Source: Bos javanicus (taxonomy: Eukaryota; Chordata; Mammalia; Artiodactyla; Bovidae). Taken from it: a stretch of 64,000 nucleotides of DNA. The notes beneath the pieces are model-generated. The model worked only from the letters and a program-made list of their open reading frames with translations. It made no database searches and was not told the DNA's origin. The first letter of the stretch is position 1. Each line of letters begins with the position of its first letter. The position numbers and the translations under genes were made by a program. Positions 34,177-46,035 of this stretch are shown here, one piece after another. Where the stretch lies: contig NC_083868.1 in NCBI RefSeq assembly GCF_032452875.1, positions 102,854,537 through 102,918,536 on the forward strand. Reading direction: 5' to 3'.

Positions 34177-34430
34177 TTGGTATTTAGGTGTTTGTCCTTC
34201 AAATTAAATAGGTCATTTAGATGAAAATTATATTTGGTGATAGCTCTCTTTCTGAGCCAGGCCCCAGTCTAAATTTTTAAGAGAGAGGTAAATGTTTTTC
34301 TTTGAATCTGCTGTTTGCCTTCAACTTTATTTTTTGCCTTCAATTTTAAATAACACATAAGCTGAAGTGGCAAAGTTTAGCATCATGTAGTCTGATCCCT
34401 TTTGGCTGCTTCTCTGGAAGAGTCCAGGAA

Positions 34431-35694
34431 TCCAAGCACAGTAATCAGCTGATAATGTGAAGATTGAATATATTATTCTATTTTTAACTCTTCCTTGAAT
34501 TCTAATTATTTTGTAAGTTTCTGAGTTGTAAAGGATAAAAATATTTTGAATTTTAATGGCAGTTTCTTGTTCTCAAGGCACTATGAGATTTCAATTTTCC
34601 CTAACTGTCCAGTTATTAGACTCGTTTGATTTCTCTTTATCCAAATTCCCTTTCCAATTGTAGACACATTCCTCAACCTATTTACATCCTAAATATGTTT
34701 TTCCTCAGATGTTGCTACCCTAACTCTCCACTTAGGGAACTCTAACACTTTTCTGTAATCCGTTTCATCAAGGCTCCCTTACATTCACCAGTCTTCAGTG
34801 AAACTGTAGAAAATATGGTTGGATGGTGGTTTGTTTGTTTATTCCACAGAGGCAAACATCTACCACATTCTTTTGCATGCTAAACATCATTTGGAGTTTA
34901 CAGTTACCTTTATAATTAAAACTGACAGCTCATTGTTAAACATTACACTAATGTTTAGCATAACCACAAAAATCTTACTTTTCTATTTTCTTCATCAAGT
35001 CATAAGACCTCTAAGTACAAGGATTGTTATGTGCATACATTGAAAACTCCACAAAATTGAAACAAAGGTAATCCAGTTTGCATAATGCTTATTTTCTTTG
35101 CAGAATTGAATCAATTAAAAAAAAAAAACTAAATTTATTTCATTAGCATCTAGAACAGTGTAAGTATTCTCATGAGTAACTACATTTTCTAAGACTGTAA
35201 CTTAATCCTAGTAATTTTATTTAGTCTCAGTTCAAAAGCACTCCAACAAAATACCTTCAAAAGGTTTGATTTTTTTTTTTAATGCTTGCTTTTTGTGGAC
35301 ACAGATGAAAAATGTATTAGAAGTAAACAATCATGTTTTGAACACCTGATTCAGGAATACTGTCATAAATTCATAGAATTAAAAGACCAGTTTAGGTAAT
35401 GAAGTTTACTATCCTATCTGAAGTCAGGAAGGTTCAAGTATTGAAATCAATTTCACCCACAAGACATAGAGATACTCTCTTGACTAATTCATTGTTCTAA
35501 ATTATTCATTAATTCAATTTTAAACTGATAATTTTTACTCAAGAGATCATTTTAAATACAGAACTGGAAACAACTTCATCTACATCTTATTTTTTTTAGC
35601 TTTACAACTTAAAAATTAGTATTTGTCATGGTACTTTCAAAAAACAACAAACTATAATTTACAGTAAAAGTATACAATATAACTAGCTAGTGAT
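34431..35694. other. Unique AT-rich DNA
   Basis: No gene recognised. The 74-codon open frame at 34819-35043 has no family resemblance. A runs near 35118-35128 and T run at about 35271-35280. Confidence 0.55.
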
Positions 35695-36037
35695 TGAGAG
35701 TCCCTTGGACTGAAAGGATATCCAACCAGTTCATTCCGAAGGAGATCAGCCCTGGGATTTCTTTGGAAGGAATGATGCTGAAGCTGAAACTCCAGTACTT
35801 TGGCCACCTCATGAGAAGAGTTGACTCATTGGAAAAGACTCTGATGCTGGGAGGGATTGGGGGTAAGAGGAGAAGGGGACGATAGAGGATGAGATGACTG
35901 GATGGCATCACTGACTCGATGGACCTGAGTCTGAGTGAACTCCGGGAGTTGGTGATGGACAGGGAGGCCTGGCGTGCTGCGATTCATGGGGTCGCAGAGT
36001 CGGACACGACTGAGCGACTGATCTGATCTGATCTGAT
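35695..36037 (+). mobile_element. BovB 3' fragment with (CTGAT)n tail
   Basis: Well-preserved 3' end from GAGAGTCCCTTGGACTG. The tail repeat is CTGATCTGATCTGATCTGAT rather than (CTGAA)n. Possible TSD TAGTGATT / TAGTGCATT. Confidence 0.93.
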
Positions 36038-36567
36038 AGTGCATTAAGTGTCATTAAGCTTTCAGGACATTTCCTAAACTCAATTAAATTGGATTTAGTT
36101 AATGAACACTTACCTCTCTCTCATAAAGTTTTATTCATAAGTTCTCAGTATTATTTAATATGATATTTAACATACTCTTTGAGTTGATGAGTTATTCATG
36201 TAACAGTATTCCAAGTATTCACATTTTAGCAAATATAACAATATGAATATGTCTAATAAGAAAACTGGTCATTTTTGCACTGCTCTGCCATCTTCCCCCT
36301 CCCTTAAGACTTATATAACAAATATGAAGTTTTAACCATCTGGTACATACAGTTCCATGTATGTACACAGACTCATCTATTTATCCTAGCTCAAATATAA
36401 CATTTAAGTTTTTTGTGTGTAGTTGGCTACATGACTTATTATTGGTTAAACATACTCTCACAAATTTGAAACTTGTTACTTTTATTTAAATATACACATT
36501 GAACATGTCTAAATAATGTCTACATGGATCTACTCATTTCTTTTATATTTCTAATTGGTATGCATAT
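36038..36567. other. Unique AT-rich DNA
   Basis: Nothing recognised. Confidence 0.5.
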
Positions 36568-36578
36568 ATATTACACAT

Positions 36579-36796
36579 TGTTCATACTCAGTGCTCAGTC
36601 ATGTTTGAACTTTGCAACCCCATGGACTAGTTCCTGCTGGATCCCTCTGTCCATGGAATTTCCCAGGCAACAATACTAGAGTGGGTTGCATTTCCTCCTC
36701 CAGGGGATCTTCCCAACGCAGGGATCGAATCTGTATCCTCTGTGTTTCTTGTATTGGCAGGTGGATTCTTTACCACTGAACTACCTGGGAAGTCCC
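36579..36796 (-). mobile_element. Bov-tA SINE
   Basis: The TSD ATATTACACAT is perfect at 36568-36578 and 36797-36807. Head complement CTACCTGGGAAGTCCC at the right end. Confidence 0.95.
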
Positions 36797-37324
36797 ATAT
36801 TACACATACATGATATAGGTTAACATGTTCACTTAATTGTAAACACCTATAGAAAACATTCCATAGAAAATTACGTGTATGCACACAAATATACAAAATT
36901 TTTCTTGGTGCTCAAAAATTCTCCTGGTGTTTCCATTATGTATTTTACATTATAGTCTTAAGATGGTAGCTGAAGCTCCAGGCATAATATTGAAATTCTA
37001 AAACAAAGAACGGGAAGGCAAGGTACCAGCATATTGGTTCCTTTAATCAGGATGGGGAATAAAGGAATAAATGCTGCATATTTCTAATTTCCACCATTTA
37101 GAACTGTATCAGATGGTGGTCTACACATGTAAAGAAGGTAGACAAAGAGAACTCTTCCATCCTCCAGTCTTTATTGTAAAGAAAGCAAGGGACAAGGATG
37201 AGCATATTTGTTTGGTTAACCAAAGAAACTCATACTTGGAAAATGTGAATAGCTCTTGCTTATTAGTATTTTCTAGCATCTGTCTCAATTTTTATTTATG
37301 GTGGTGGTGTCAGTGACTTTCCTG

Positions 37325-37480
37325 AGTGTTTCTTTTAGGCCACCATGTGCTAAGAACAACTTACATGTCATCTAAACTATACTTGATCTTAATAACAAGA
37401 TATTGGTATCCCCACTTTGGAGATGAAGTATACAAGGTCCAGACTTGTTAAATTCCTCACCTAATAGAGAGAAAATGAAA
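37325..37480 (-). mobile_element. MIR SINE fragment
   Basis: ACCATGTGCTAAGAACAACT, then GGTATCCCCACTTTGGAGATG and TTAAATTCCTCACCTAATAG match the MIR core in antisense order. Ancient. Confidence 0.6.
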
Positions 37481-37535
37481 ATAACTGTGATTTAATTACC
37501 AATCATCCTTAAAATTTTCAAAGACTAGTGTATAG

Positions 37536-38101
37536 AGATGGTGACTGCAGCCATGAAATTAAAAGATGCTTGCTCCTTGGAAGAAAAGCTATGATGAAAC
37601 TAAAGAGCATATTAAAAAGCAGAGACATCACTTTCACAGCAAAAGTCCGTCTAGTCAAAGCTATGGTTTTCCATATATGAATGTGAGAGTTTCAATGTAT
37701 GCAAATGAAAGTTGGACCATAAAGAATGGTGAAAGCCAAAGAATTGGTAGTTTAAAACTGTGGTGCTGGAGAAGACTCTTGAGAGTCCCTTGGACCACAA
37801 GGAGATCAAACCAGTCAATCCTAAAGAAAATCAATCCTGAATATTCATTGGAAGAACTGATGCTGAAGCTCCAATACTTTGGCCACCTGATACAAAGAGC
37901 CAACTCAGGGGAAAAGACCCTGATGCTGGGAAAGACTGAAGGCAGGAGAAGGAGGAAACAGTGGATGAGATGGTTGAATGGCATTATAGACTCAAAGGAC
38001 ATGAGTTTGCGCAAACTCTTGGAGATAGTGAAGGACAGGGAAGCCTGGCATGCTATGGTCTATGAGGTCACAAAGAGTGGGACACAACTGAGTGACTGAA
38101 C
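37536..38101 (+). mobile_element. BovB LINE 3' fragment, older subfamily
   Basis: From GATGGTGACTGCAGCCATG to ACTGAGTGACTGAAC. The open frame 37566-38099 encodes the diverged C-terminal region (FGHLIQRANSGEKTLMLGK). The start of that frame reads a shifted phase. Subfamily differences (GGAAAGACTGAAGGCAGGAG) point to an older BovB wave. Confidence 0.92.
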
Positions 38102-38677
38102 AAGAGTATAGTGTACTGCTTTTATAGTAGTAATTCAATAACGTTTTTTTAAAAAAGAGACATAATATTTATAACCCAGACATGTTAAATACATCACCCA
38201 ATTCATGGAAACTTTAAGTGAACATCTTTTGTGATTCATTTACCAGTTGATTTGACTGAAAAGACTAGGTATATGGAATACATAAAGTCAAACATATTAC
38301 AGTATCTTTGACTTAATGCCATTGACAATACAATTAATCATTGACTTATTACAATTTCATCATTTATATCATCTTCATCAGCAGAATTGTCAGATATTGA
38401 TATGTATTTGTTGTAATAATTTTAACAGAATGTGTGAATGCTGATGAAAATAGTTGTTAAGTCATTGTTCTTCAATATTAAAGGAAAAGCTAAGTCCAGT
38501 GTTGGATTTATTTTAATTTCTAAACATAAGTTTACTTTAGTGATAATAGATATTACCATCAATGGCAACAATTTATACCTCAGATATGACATCAAAAACA
38601 GAATGTCAATTAGAGTTTAGTTAAATAAAGGTTTTCAAATGCTTCCATCACTTCTATTTGTAATATTAATCACAGAG
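38102..38677. other. Unique AT-rich DNA
   Basis: Nothing recognised. Confidence 0.5.
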
Positions 38678-38691
38678 ATAAGATTAAAGTA

Positions 38692-38903
38692 TTGAAGCCT
38701 TAGTCATTCAGTCATGTCTGCCTCTTTGTTACCTCACGGTCTGTAGCCTGCCAAGCGCCTCGTCCATGAGATTTTCCAGGCAAGAGTACTGTAGTGGGTA
38801 GCCGTTACCTTCTCCAGAGGATCTTCCCAACCCAGTGATCCAACCCAGGTCTCCTGCATTGTAGACAGATTCTTTACCATCTGAGCCACCAGGGAAGCCT
38901 ATA
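38692..38903 (-). mobile_element. Bov-tA SINE
   Basis: Body and head complement GAGCCACCAGGGAAGCCT. TSD ATAAGATTAAAGTA (38678-38691) versus ATAACATTAAGAGTA (38904-38918), slightly diverged. Confidence 0.92.
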
Positions 38904-38917
38904 ATAACATTAAGAGT

Positions 38918-38964
38918 ACTCAATATTATTAGTAGTAGTGATAACATTACTAATAATATTGAGT
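38918..38964. repeat. Perfect 17-base inverted repeat (hairpin)
   Basis: Arms ACTCAATATTATTAGTA (38918-38934) and TACTAATAATATTGAGT (38948-38964), with a 13-base loop. AT-rich, no T run that would suggest a terminator role in this genome. Confidence 0.93.
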
Positions 38965-39587
38965 TTCTTTGTTTGCTTTGATAATGATTCTAGTTTAAAA
39001 TATATACAACAGGGAATTCCAATTTTAAATTTTAGCTCTTCCAAAATACATCATCTCTTCTTGTTATTGGAAGGATGCTGAATTTGAGAGCCCTCTTTAT
39101 ATCCATTTGCATTGATTATCGTCTCCAGAGACTCTCTAATGTGCAGCATAAGTGAATTTAGTTTACTCACACTGTGTAATCAAAACCCTATGGTGATATG
39201 AGCTCTTGTTGTTATACTCTTGTGGCAGTATACATGAACATTTCTCAAGGAAAATGTTTGTACCATCTCATATTCTTCTTTGAGATGATTCTCAGATCTA
39301 TTTTTGTTGGAGTTCCTGCATTCTCATAAAAGGCATTTTGCTTGTGCAGTATAGGAACAATAAATGGTAAAAAAGTGTTAAAATTAATTTTCTTAAAGAA
39401 ATTAATTTTCAAAGGTAATTCTTCAAGATTAAAAATTATTTTAAGAAAGCAATGATCAAAAACAAGAAAGAAAGAAAGCAATGATCATTTGCTTTCACAC
39501 TGATGGTGTATTAAACCTTAATAGGTAGAGAAACAGAAAACAAACAACCCAAGTGTCCACACTTTTCAAATATGCATCTATAGCATG
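38965..39587. other. Unique AT-rich DNA with a short direct repeat
   Basis: AAAGCAATGATCA occurs twice, at about 39446-39458 and 39475-39487. No gene. Confidence 0.5.
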
Positions 39588-39818
39588 ATTGGCAAACTTT
39601 CTTTGTTTGTGGCAAGATAGCAGATATTTTTGTCCATGTTGGCCCTATGGTCTCTGCCTTAATTAGTCAACTATGCCTTTGTGGTACAAAAGCAGCCACT
39701 GACAGTGGGTGAAATTGAGTTGTAATAAAACTTACTTAAAAAAAAAAAAAAAAAAACAAAGCACACACTGTGAACTGGCTTTGGTCCAGGGCCATAATTT
39801 GCCAGTCTCTGATGTAGA
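39588..39818 (+). mobile_element. hAT-like MITE
   Basis: GATTGGCAAACTTTCTTTGT at the start and AATTTGCCAGTCTCTGATGT at the end are inverted relatives. The centre has CAAAAGCAGCCACTGACAGT and TAATAAAACTTACTT followed by an A run. Fits an old mammalian MITE, family not named. Confidence 0.7.
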
Positions 39819-40148
39819 TGGTCTGCTTCACTTTCCATCCATAGGAAAGTACTGGTTACACAGCAACTTGGACCAGAACACTGGGTAATCAATGTTTATT
39901 GATTCATTTAAGGCACATAGGCTCTCTCTTAAATGACTCAACTCATCTCTGTGCCTATTTTTCTTTACTATTGTTTTTCAAATCACCTTTTCAGAGGGAA
40001 ATTTTCATTGAAAGAGAATGAAGTACAATGGCAGCTGGAATGACTTTCTTCCTCCAGACTGTTACATATCAATCTGGGTGTGGAAGCAAGCATATCCTTT
40101 TCCACACTGTTTCACACTGTTCTGAACAAGTTTGAAAGGGTCTTTGAA

Positions 40149-40358
40149 AAGTGAAAGTGTTAGTCAGTTAGTTGTGTCCAACTCTTTGCAACCCTATAGA
40201 CTCTAGCCTGCCAGGCACCTCTGTCTATGGAATTTTTCAGGCAAGAATACTGGAGTAGGTTGCTATTTCCTTCTCTAGAAATCTTCCTGACCCAGGCATC
40301 GTACACATGTCTCCTGCTTGGCAGGTGAATTCTTTACCATTGAGCCATTTGGGAAGTC
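40149..40358 (-). mobile_element. Bov-tA SINE
   Basis: GTGAAAGTGTTAGTCAGTTA to head complement TTGAGCCATTTGGGAAGTCC. Diverged. No TSD read. Confidence 0.9.
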
Positions 40359-41993
40359 CATTTAAAATATTTACTTAAAACTAGTACCCTTTTTTTTTTT
40401 CTTCAACTAATTTCATCCTTTGACACAGTTTCAGAAAAATATTCTCCATTGTATTTTTAGATTTCAACTGTATCAATAAATAACATGTATGAATACCTAT
40501 AATTTAAAATCAAGGACTACAAACAGTAAAGAATTTTTGACATTCATCTTTTCCATATTCTTATATTTGTTTAAAGAAAAGAACAAAACTCAATGAATTA
40601 TTTCCATGAAGGCAGCAAAGAGTTAAAAATTATAGCCAAACATGTTGCCTATAAGCCAGTAATATTGCCAGATTTGCCAATTTAGTGATAATTTTTGCTA
40701 TTTTAAAAATACAATTCCTCTCACATAAATATTTAAAACATCATGCATTAATACAGGAAAGAAAATGTATCTTAAAATACTGTTCAGTTTCAATTTATAT
40801 TAGCAAAGGGTATTGTGTTTCTTATCCAATATTCAGGCAATTTGCTAAATTTTATCTGATTGTTCTCAAGACTAATATGGTTTTGACTTGTTGGTGATAA
40901 TAGAGGTTAACTATGTATGACCCCTTGCTTCTAAGCCTTAATTTCTCATTTCAAAATCACTTCCTCTGAGGTTTCCATTTTAAAGGAGTGAAGAAATTTA
41001 TTATCACAGAACAGACATTTTCAATGTCCTTAATCCTCCATATGACACATAACTTTGTTGATCTTGTAGGATTTTTTCAGAGAAATTACTTTAAAAAAAA
41101 AATGAGGAGTCAGACACAGTTAAAATTTCAGTGTCAGAAGTCCTCCTCAAGGCTTGAAGGATGCATGCAATTATGCTAATGGAACATCAAGTTCCTGTTC
41201 CTAAGAAAAAGTTTGAGAGATATCTCAAGCTGGAATAAAATGACCTCTCCAGAATAAAAACTGAGGAGTATTTTTATCATATTTCCCAAAGTAATTAGTA
41301 AGGTTGGCAAATCTTATGAATCTGATTTAAACCAAATGATACAGTGAATTCTACTCCAATAAATCTTCATATATTCTTTAACAGAATGGAATATATTGCT
41401 TGTATGCTCCAGTGTGTAATATAAAGGAGAGCACCATATGGTGCCTTGCTAGAAATAGTCTCCAGTGAGCTCCAATAATAGTCAACAGAGTGGGCAGAGT
41501 TTATTTATTGTAGTAGCAAGCATTTAGGGATTTTCCCATCTAGCCGGAAGGTAGCATTCAGAGGATTTGAAATCTGTCTAAGTGCCTCATTTTATTGCCT
41601 TCTTTATAAAACATTGTCAGTTTATTATGGTAACAGTGGTCAAGGTTTTTTGTTTTGTTTTCAAATAAGAATTAAGAATAAAGTCACTATGTAAATCACT
41701 GATTGATGGTGGAAAATGTATAAAATAAAAACATCTTTTCATTCTCATTTCACCAGACTGTCTTACCAGCTTACAAACAAATAATTAGAGAAAGGAGTTG
41801 GGGAGGTTTAGAAAGATTATCTATGATTCAGTTTCAAGTTAATAATTCAATCCTATGATTATCTATGAATCCATTTCAAATTGATTCTATCAATAGATAT
41901 TCTATTTACATATAATTTCTATCAACTATGTTGTCCATATTCTATATGCAAGAAAAACTGAAAGTTACCAGGGTAGGCAATGGGTGTGGAGGA

Positions 41994-41997
<4 letters not shown>
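40359..41997. other. Unique AT-rich DNA
   Basis: No gene. Open frames at 40685-40897 and 40988-41179 have no recognised family and look like chance frames. Confidence 0.55.
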
Positions 41998-42060
<63 letters not shown>

Positions 42061-42075
42061 CACACACACACACAC
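41998..42075. repeat. (TA)n then (CA)n compound microsatellite
   Basis: About 29 TA units (41998-42057) directly followed by CA units (42061-42075), at the tail side of the SINE at 42083. Likely length-variable. Confidence 0.95.
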
Positions 42076-42082
42076 ATATATG

Positions 42083-42287
42083 CGTGCTCAGTCATGTCCG
42101 ACTCTTTCCACGGACTGTAGGCTCCACCAGGCTCTTCTGTTCATGGAATTGTCCAGGCAAGAATACTAGAGTGGGTTGCCATTTACTCCTCCAGGGGATC
42201 TTCCCAACCCAGGTACTGAACTTGTGTCTCCTGTATCTCCTGCATTAGCAGGTGAATTCTATCCCATTGAGTCACCTGGGAAGCCCA
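42083..42287 (-). mobile_element. Bov-tA SINE
   Basis: TGCTCAGTCATGTCCGACTC to head complement GAGTCACCTGGGAAGCCC. The compound microsatellite lies at its 3' tail. Confidence 0.92.
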
Positions 42288-42575
42288 ATATATATACACC
42301 TCCATGCAAATGCTTCAGCCACTCCCCTTGTAATCTTTCCATGTTTTCTTCTATAAATAACTGCTGCAAATAAATTCAGTTTATCCAGTAATATCCAACT
42401 TTATAAATATTCAGTAAAGGTCTTTGAGGGTTTGATTTGTTAATGAATTACATTATTACAATCACTGATGCACTAAACATTATTAAACATATTATCACTC
42501 ACTCTTTCACCAATTGGTTTAAGGTGGAATGTAGAAGAGATGGGGAAAGGAGGCATTGAAATGTAAATGTGAAGA

Positions 42576-42690
42576 AAGTGAAAGAAAGTGAAGTCGCTCA
42601 GTCTTGTCCGACCCTCAGCGACCCCATGGACTGCAGCCTTCCAGGCTCCTCCGTCCATGGGATTTTCCAGGCAAGAGTATTGGAGTGGGG
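42576..42690 (-). mobile_element. Bov-A fragment, 5'-truncated
   Basis: One Bov-A unit (GTGAAGTCGCTCAGTCTTGT … GTATTGGAGTGGGG). TSD TGTGAAGA at 42568-42575 and 42691-42698. Confidence 0.92.
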
Positions 42691-42698
42691 TGTGAAGA

Positions 42699-43889
42699 GA
42701 CAAGACATAATTTCTTTATACCTAAAAATGTGTACTCACTTCAAATTGCCCCTATTATTTTAGATATCATTTATAAGGAAGACAATGAAAACATGGGATA
42801 AAGTATGTGAGAAATTGGGAAGCTGTGTTTTGCTTTAAGCAGGTAATATTATTGATTTATGTAAAGTGGTTGTAAGTTGCCTAAATAAGGAAGTTTGCAA
42901 AATGTACCTGACCTGTTAACATCTTCTCTAATCAACTGATCTCTATCATTCCAAAAATAGTTGTGAGTTGTTTAAAGAGATAACAGAATAAGAAGTCCTT
43001 AACAAAAGCAAGAATTCACATTGTGGGGCTGAAATATACCTAAAAGTTAATTGTTTTTAGACATTTCTCAATAAGCTATTTCTTTAACATTTTTATTATA
43101 GAAATCATTATAGTAACAAACTTAACAATATTAGTTTTAACTGTAAAATGAAAATATTGTGTTACAGATATTTTAAAATAATTAAACAAAACAGTACATC
43201 AGCACATGTTAAGCACTCAACAAATACTACAGTTATTTTTTGTTACACAGTTCAAAGTGCTGTTAGGGTTCCAATTAGTTAACAAAAGTTTAAGAATTAT
43301 GAAAAAGGAGGATCAGGGAGGAATCTTCAGGGAGAAGTTGTCCTAGGAAAAGTATACTAATAAAGGTGACTATGACAATTTTAATAGGTGTGTATGCTAG
43401 AATAATATTTTTAAAACTCCTCACAATATGCAAATTAAATTGGCATTTCAGAATCTCATTTTAAACATATGTAAGTCACTTGTATAATAAAAATTTGATA
43501 ACTATGGAACTTAATACTCAAATATTATAGCTATGCAAAATTGAGTATATTCTTTGTATTCTCTGTAACATATGAGGAAAAATAATTGTGTCAGTTACTA
43601 TTCAAGTCAAGGTACATTTCTTCCCCATTATTCAGGGGTCTGTTTTGAGAGCAATCCATTTCCCCCATGATATGTTTGACTGCTGAAATTACCAGACACA
43701 AGGAAAAAGTAGAGTAGGTAGTGGCAGGTTTAATGCTATGTAACCAAATGTTCTTTCTTTTAATTAATTTTTAATCTTGGGAGAGGTGACTTGAAAAGAG
43801 GTACCAGTTCTAACCCAATAATTGTTTTGGGACCACCTGTTACTTTTCTAATAGCAGTAACAATAATAGTTTTAATAGAACAGTTACCA
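42699..43889. other. Unique AT-rich DNA
   Basis: No gene. 43190-43230 (AAGCACTCAACAAATACTAC) faintly recalls MIR. Confidence 0.5.
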
Positions 43890-44112
43890 TCTACTACTGC
43901 TTGCAGCACTAATCTCTTCTGCATACAATGTTTCATTTAATCCTCACAGTATGTTGAGATAGATGTGATCATCACTACTTTACTAATGAAGATCCTCAGG
44001 CTTATAAAAATTAATCTCACCCAGTGTCCCATAGCGGGTAACTGGTAGAGTTAGAACTAAAATTCACGTTGTCTGTCAATAAAGCCTGTGTTCTTTCCAT
44101 GGTGTTATGCTA
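43890..44112 (-). mobile_element. MIR SINE
   Basis: TTTAATCCTCACAGTATGTT, CTTTACTAATGAAGATCCTC, GTAACTGGTAGAGTTAGAAC and TGTTCTTTCCATGGTGTTAT follow MIR antisense order over most of the element. Confidence 0.82.
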
Positions 44113-44804
44113 CAATGGCTGCAAAATACTATGAATTGTGCAGAATAGGAAATGATGCCACTTCTTTTCATCTCTAATAGTAAGAAGAAAACCAAAGACG
44201 TTTATTAAAACAAGCACAAGCTAGTGTAGGAAGTTCTTTACTATTCTCTTTTATTTTATTTCACTAGAAGCTTTCAGATTTGTGTTAAGAAATAAAAGGA
44301 TCAATATTTTTCATTCTCATAGCTCGTGTTCATGTGATTAAAACGTAAACAATTTGTTAGAGCCTAAAATATAAGCATCAAACTTGTAACACATTATAAA
44401 AAGACTAATGTTAAGAGAGAACACAATCCAAATCTAACTAAAATTTTAAAGTAAAACAAGGAAATAAGCAAACAAAAAAATTAAATTTAGCTATGGATCC
44501 ATAGTATGCTTTGCTCGTCCAATAAATAATTCTGATTGGTTGTAAAATAAAAGCAAACTAGTTTGCTTTTATGCTCTTGAAAATGAAGCAAGGACTGAAA
44601 TTACAGAAAGAAAACATTTTAACTTAAAAAATGGAAATTAAATTTTATAATGTCATTAATTAATGATAATAGCTATTATATAATCAATTTTTATCTGCTA
44701 TCAGTTTCTTATAAAATATTTTTAATATCCATGACGCTAATTATTTTAAATAAAAAATATTGAACACATTTACAAACTTTTGTTGGTGGTGCTTATAATA
44801 CTAT
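44113..44804. other. Unique AT-rich DNA
   Basis: Nothing recognised. Confidence 0.5.
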
Positions 44805-44972
44805 GCACTTCCCTGGTGGCTCAGATGGTAAAGAATCTGCCTGCAGTGTGGGAGACCTGCGTTCGATCCCTGCATTGGGAAGATCCTCTGGAGAAGGGAA
44901 TGGCTGCCCACTGCAGTATTCTGGCCAGGAGAATTCCATGGACTGTATAGTCCATGGGGTTGCAAAGAGTTG
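44805..44972 (+). mobile_element. Bov-tA SINE, 3'-shortened
   Basis: Clean head CTTCCCTGGTGGCTCAGATG and B-box-like GTTCGATCCC. Ends at GCAAAGAGTTGGA without the usual tail. Confidence 0.92.
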
Positions 44973-45124
44973 GATATATAACCCAAGTTACTTGCATTTT
45001 ATTTTATTTATGAATTCTATTTTTGGGGTAATAAACCTCAACAGAAATGTAATATAATTTCTTTGAACCAAAATGTCAGAGTTTGATTATACATATCACA
45101 GATTATGTACATGTTTGTGTACAT

Positions 45125-45264
45125 TCAATTCAGTTCAGTTGTTCAGTCGTGTCCGACTCTTTGTGACCCCATGAATCGCAGCACGCCAGGCTTCCCTGTC
45201 CATCACCAACTCCTGGAGTTCACACAGACTCACATCCATTGAGTCAGTGATGCCATTCAGCCAT
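45125..45264 (-). mobile_element. BovB 3' end fragment
   Basis: TTCAATTCAGTTCAGTTGTT, GTCCGACTCTTTGTGACCCC and AGTCAGTGATGCCATTCAGC. 5'-truncated after about 140 bases. Confidence 0.9.
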
Positions 45265-46023
45265 AGAATTCTCATATAATTTTATGCAAAAAGGAAAAGT
45301 TAGGATAATATAAATTAAGATATATTTTATACTTAGAGTTGGACATTCCATTTCAGACACTATAGGTATAAATTTTACTATGATCAGGGTCCTAATATTA
45401 ACCTAACCTGTGGCTCCCCTTGGAACTCTTAATGCCTGGTAAGTCAGGATGAAGGCAATTCATATGAAGTATTAGTCTCTTTTTAAATTATATACTTTTT
45501 AAAAAATAACTAAATATTGTTAATTGGGAATAAAAGAGTAATTATTTCATAATCTTCTCAATAAACATTTCTATATGTTTGTATGACTAAAAACATGATG
45601 ACAAATCTGTGCATTAATTTTTTAATTTATCAACATTTAGGAAATAATTAGTAAATGTATGCTATAAAAGATGACAAATTTATATTACCTATATAGCCAC
45701 TCACTTCCAATGGTGGGGGGGGTGGGCAATTCTGAGCATAAAATGATGCTTTACCATTTGGAGGTGAATTATAATTCCTCTGGAGAGAGAGTGGAAGTGT
45801 CAATAAAAATAGGTGCAACCAAATTCCTGAAAGTGAATACCTGTGGGAAACGACATATGTGATATTGTGACTTATAATAAGAAATATGTATTTGGCCTTC
45901 ATCCTCATTTCTGTCACAGAGCTCCTGAAGCTCTTTGAATTTCCTAAGAGATGACAACAGTAAAGATGTCTCTTGTTATGTTAATGAGGAGACTTTTGTA
46001 CCCCACCTAGGAATAGGGGGTTG
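45265..46023. other. Unique DNA
   Basis: No gene recognised. G-rich run at about 45713-45726. Confidence 0.5.
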
Positions 46024-46035
46024 CTGACAGGAGAA

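Larger units (their letters stand above)
33378..34430 (+). mobile_element. Unnamed LTR-like repeat, copy 3, interrupted by SINEs and BovB
   Basis: Pieces at 33378-33526, 33847-33982 and 34177-34430 read in family order: TTTAGGTTATTTAAATGGTC, TTAATAGGAGAAAAAATTG, GATAGGGGCCTGGGACTAG and GAAGTGGCAAAGTTTAGCAT. Three younger insertions separate them. Confidence 0.52.
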
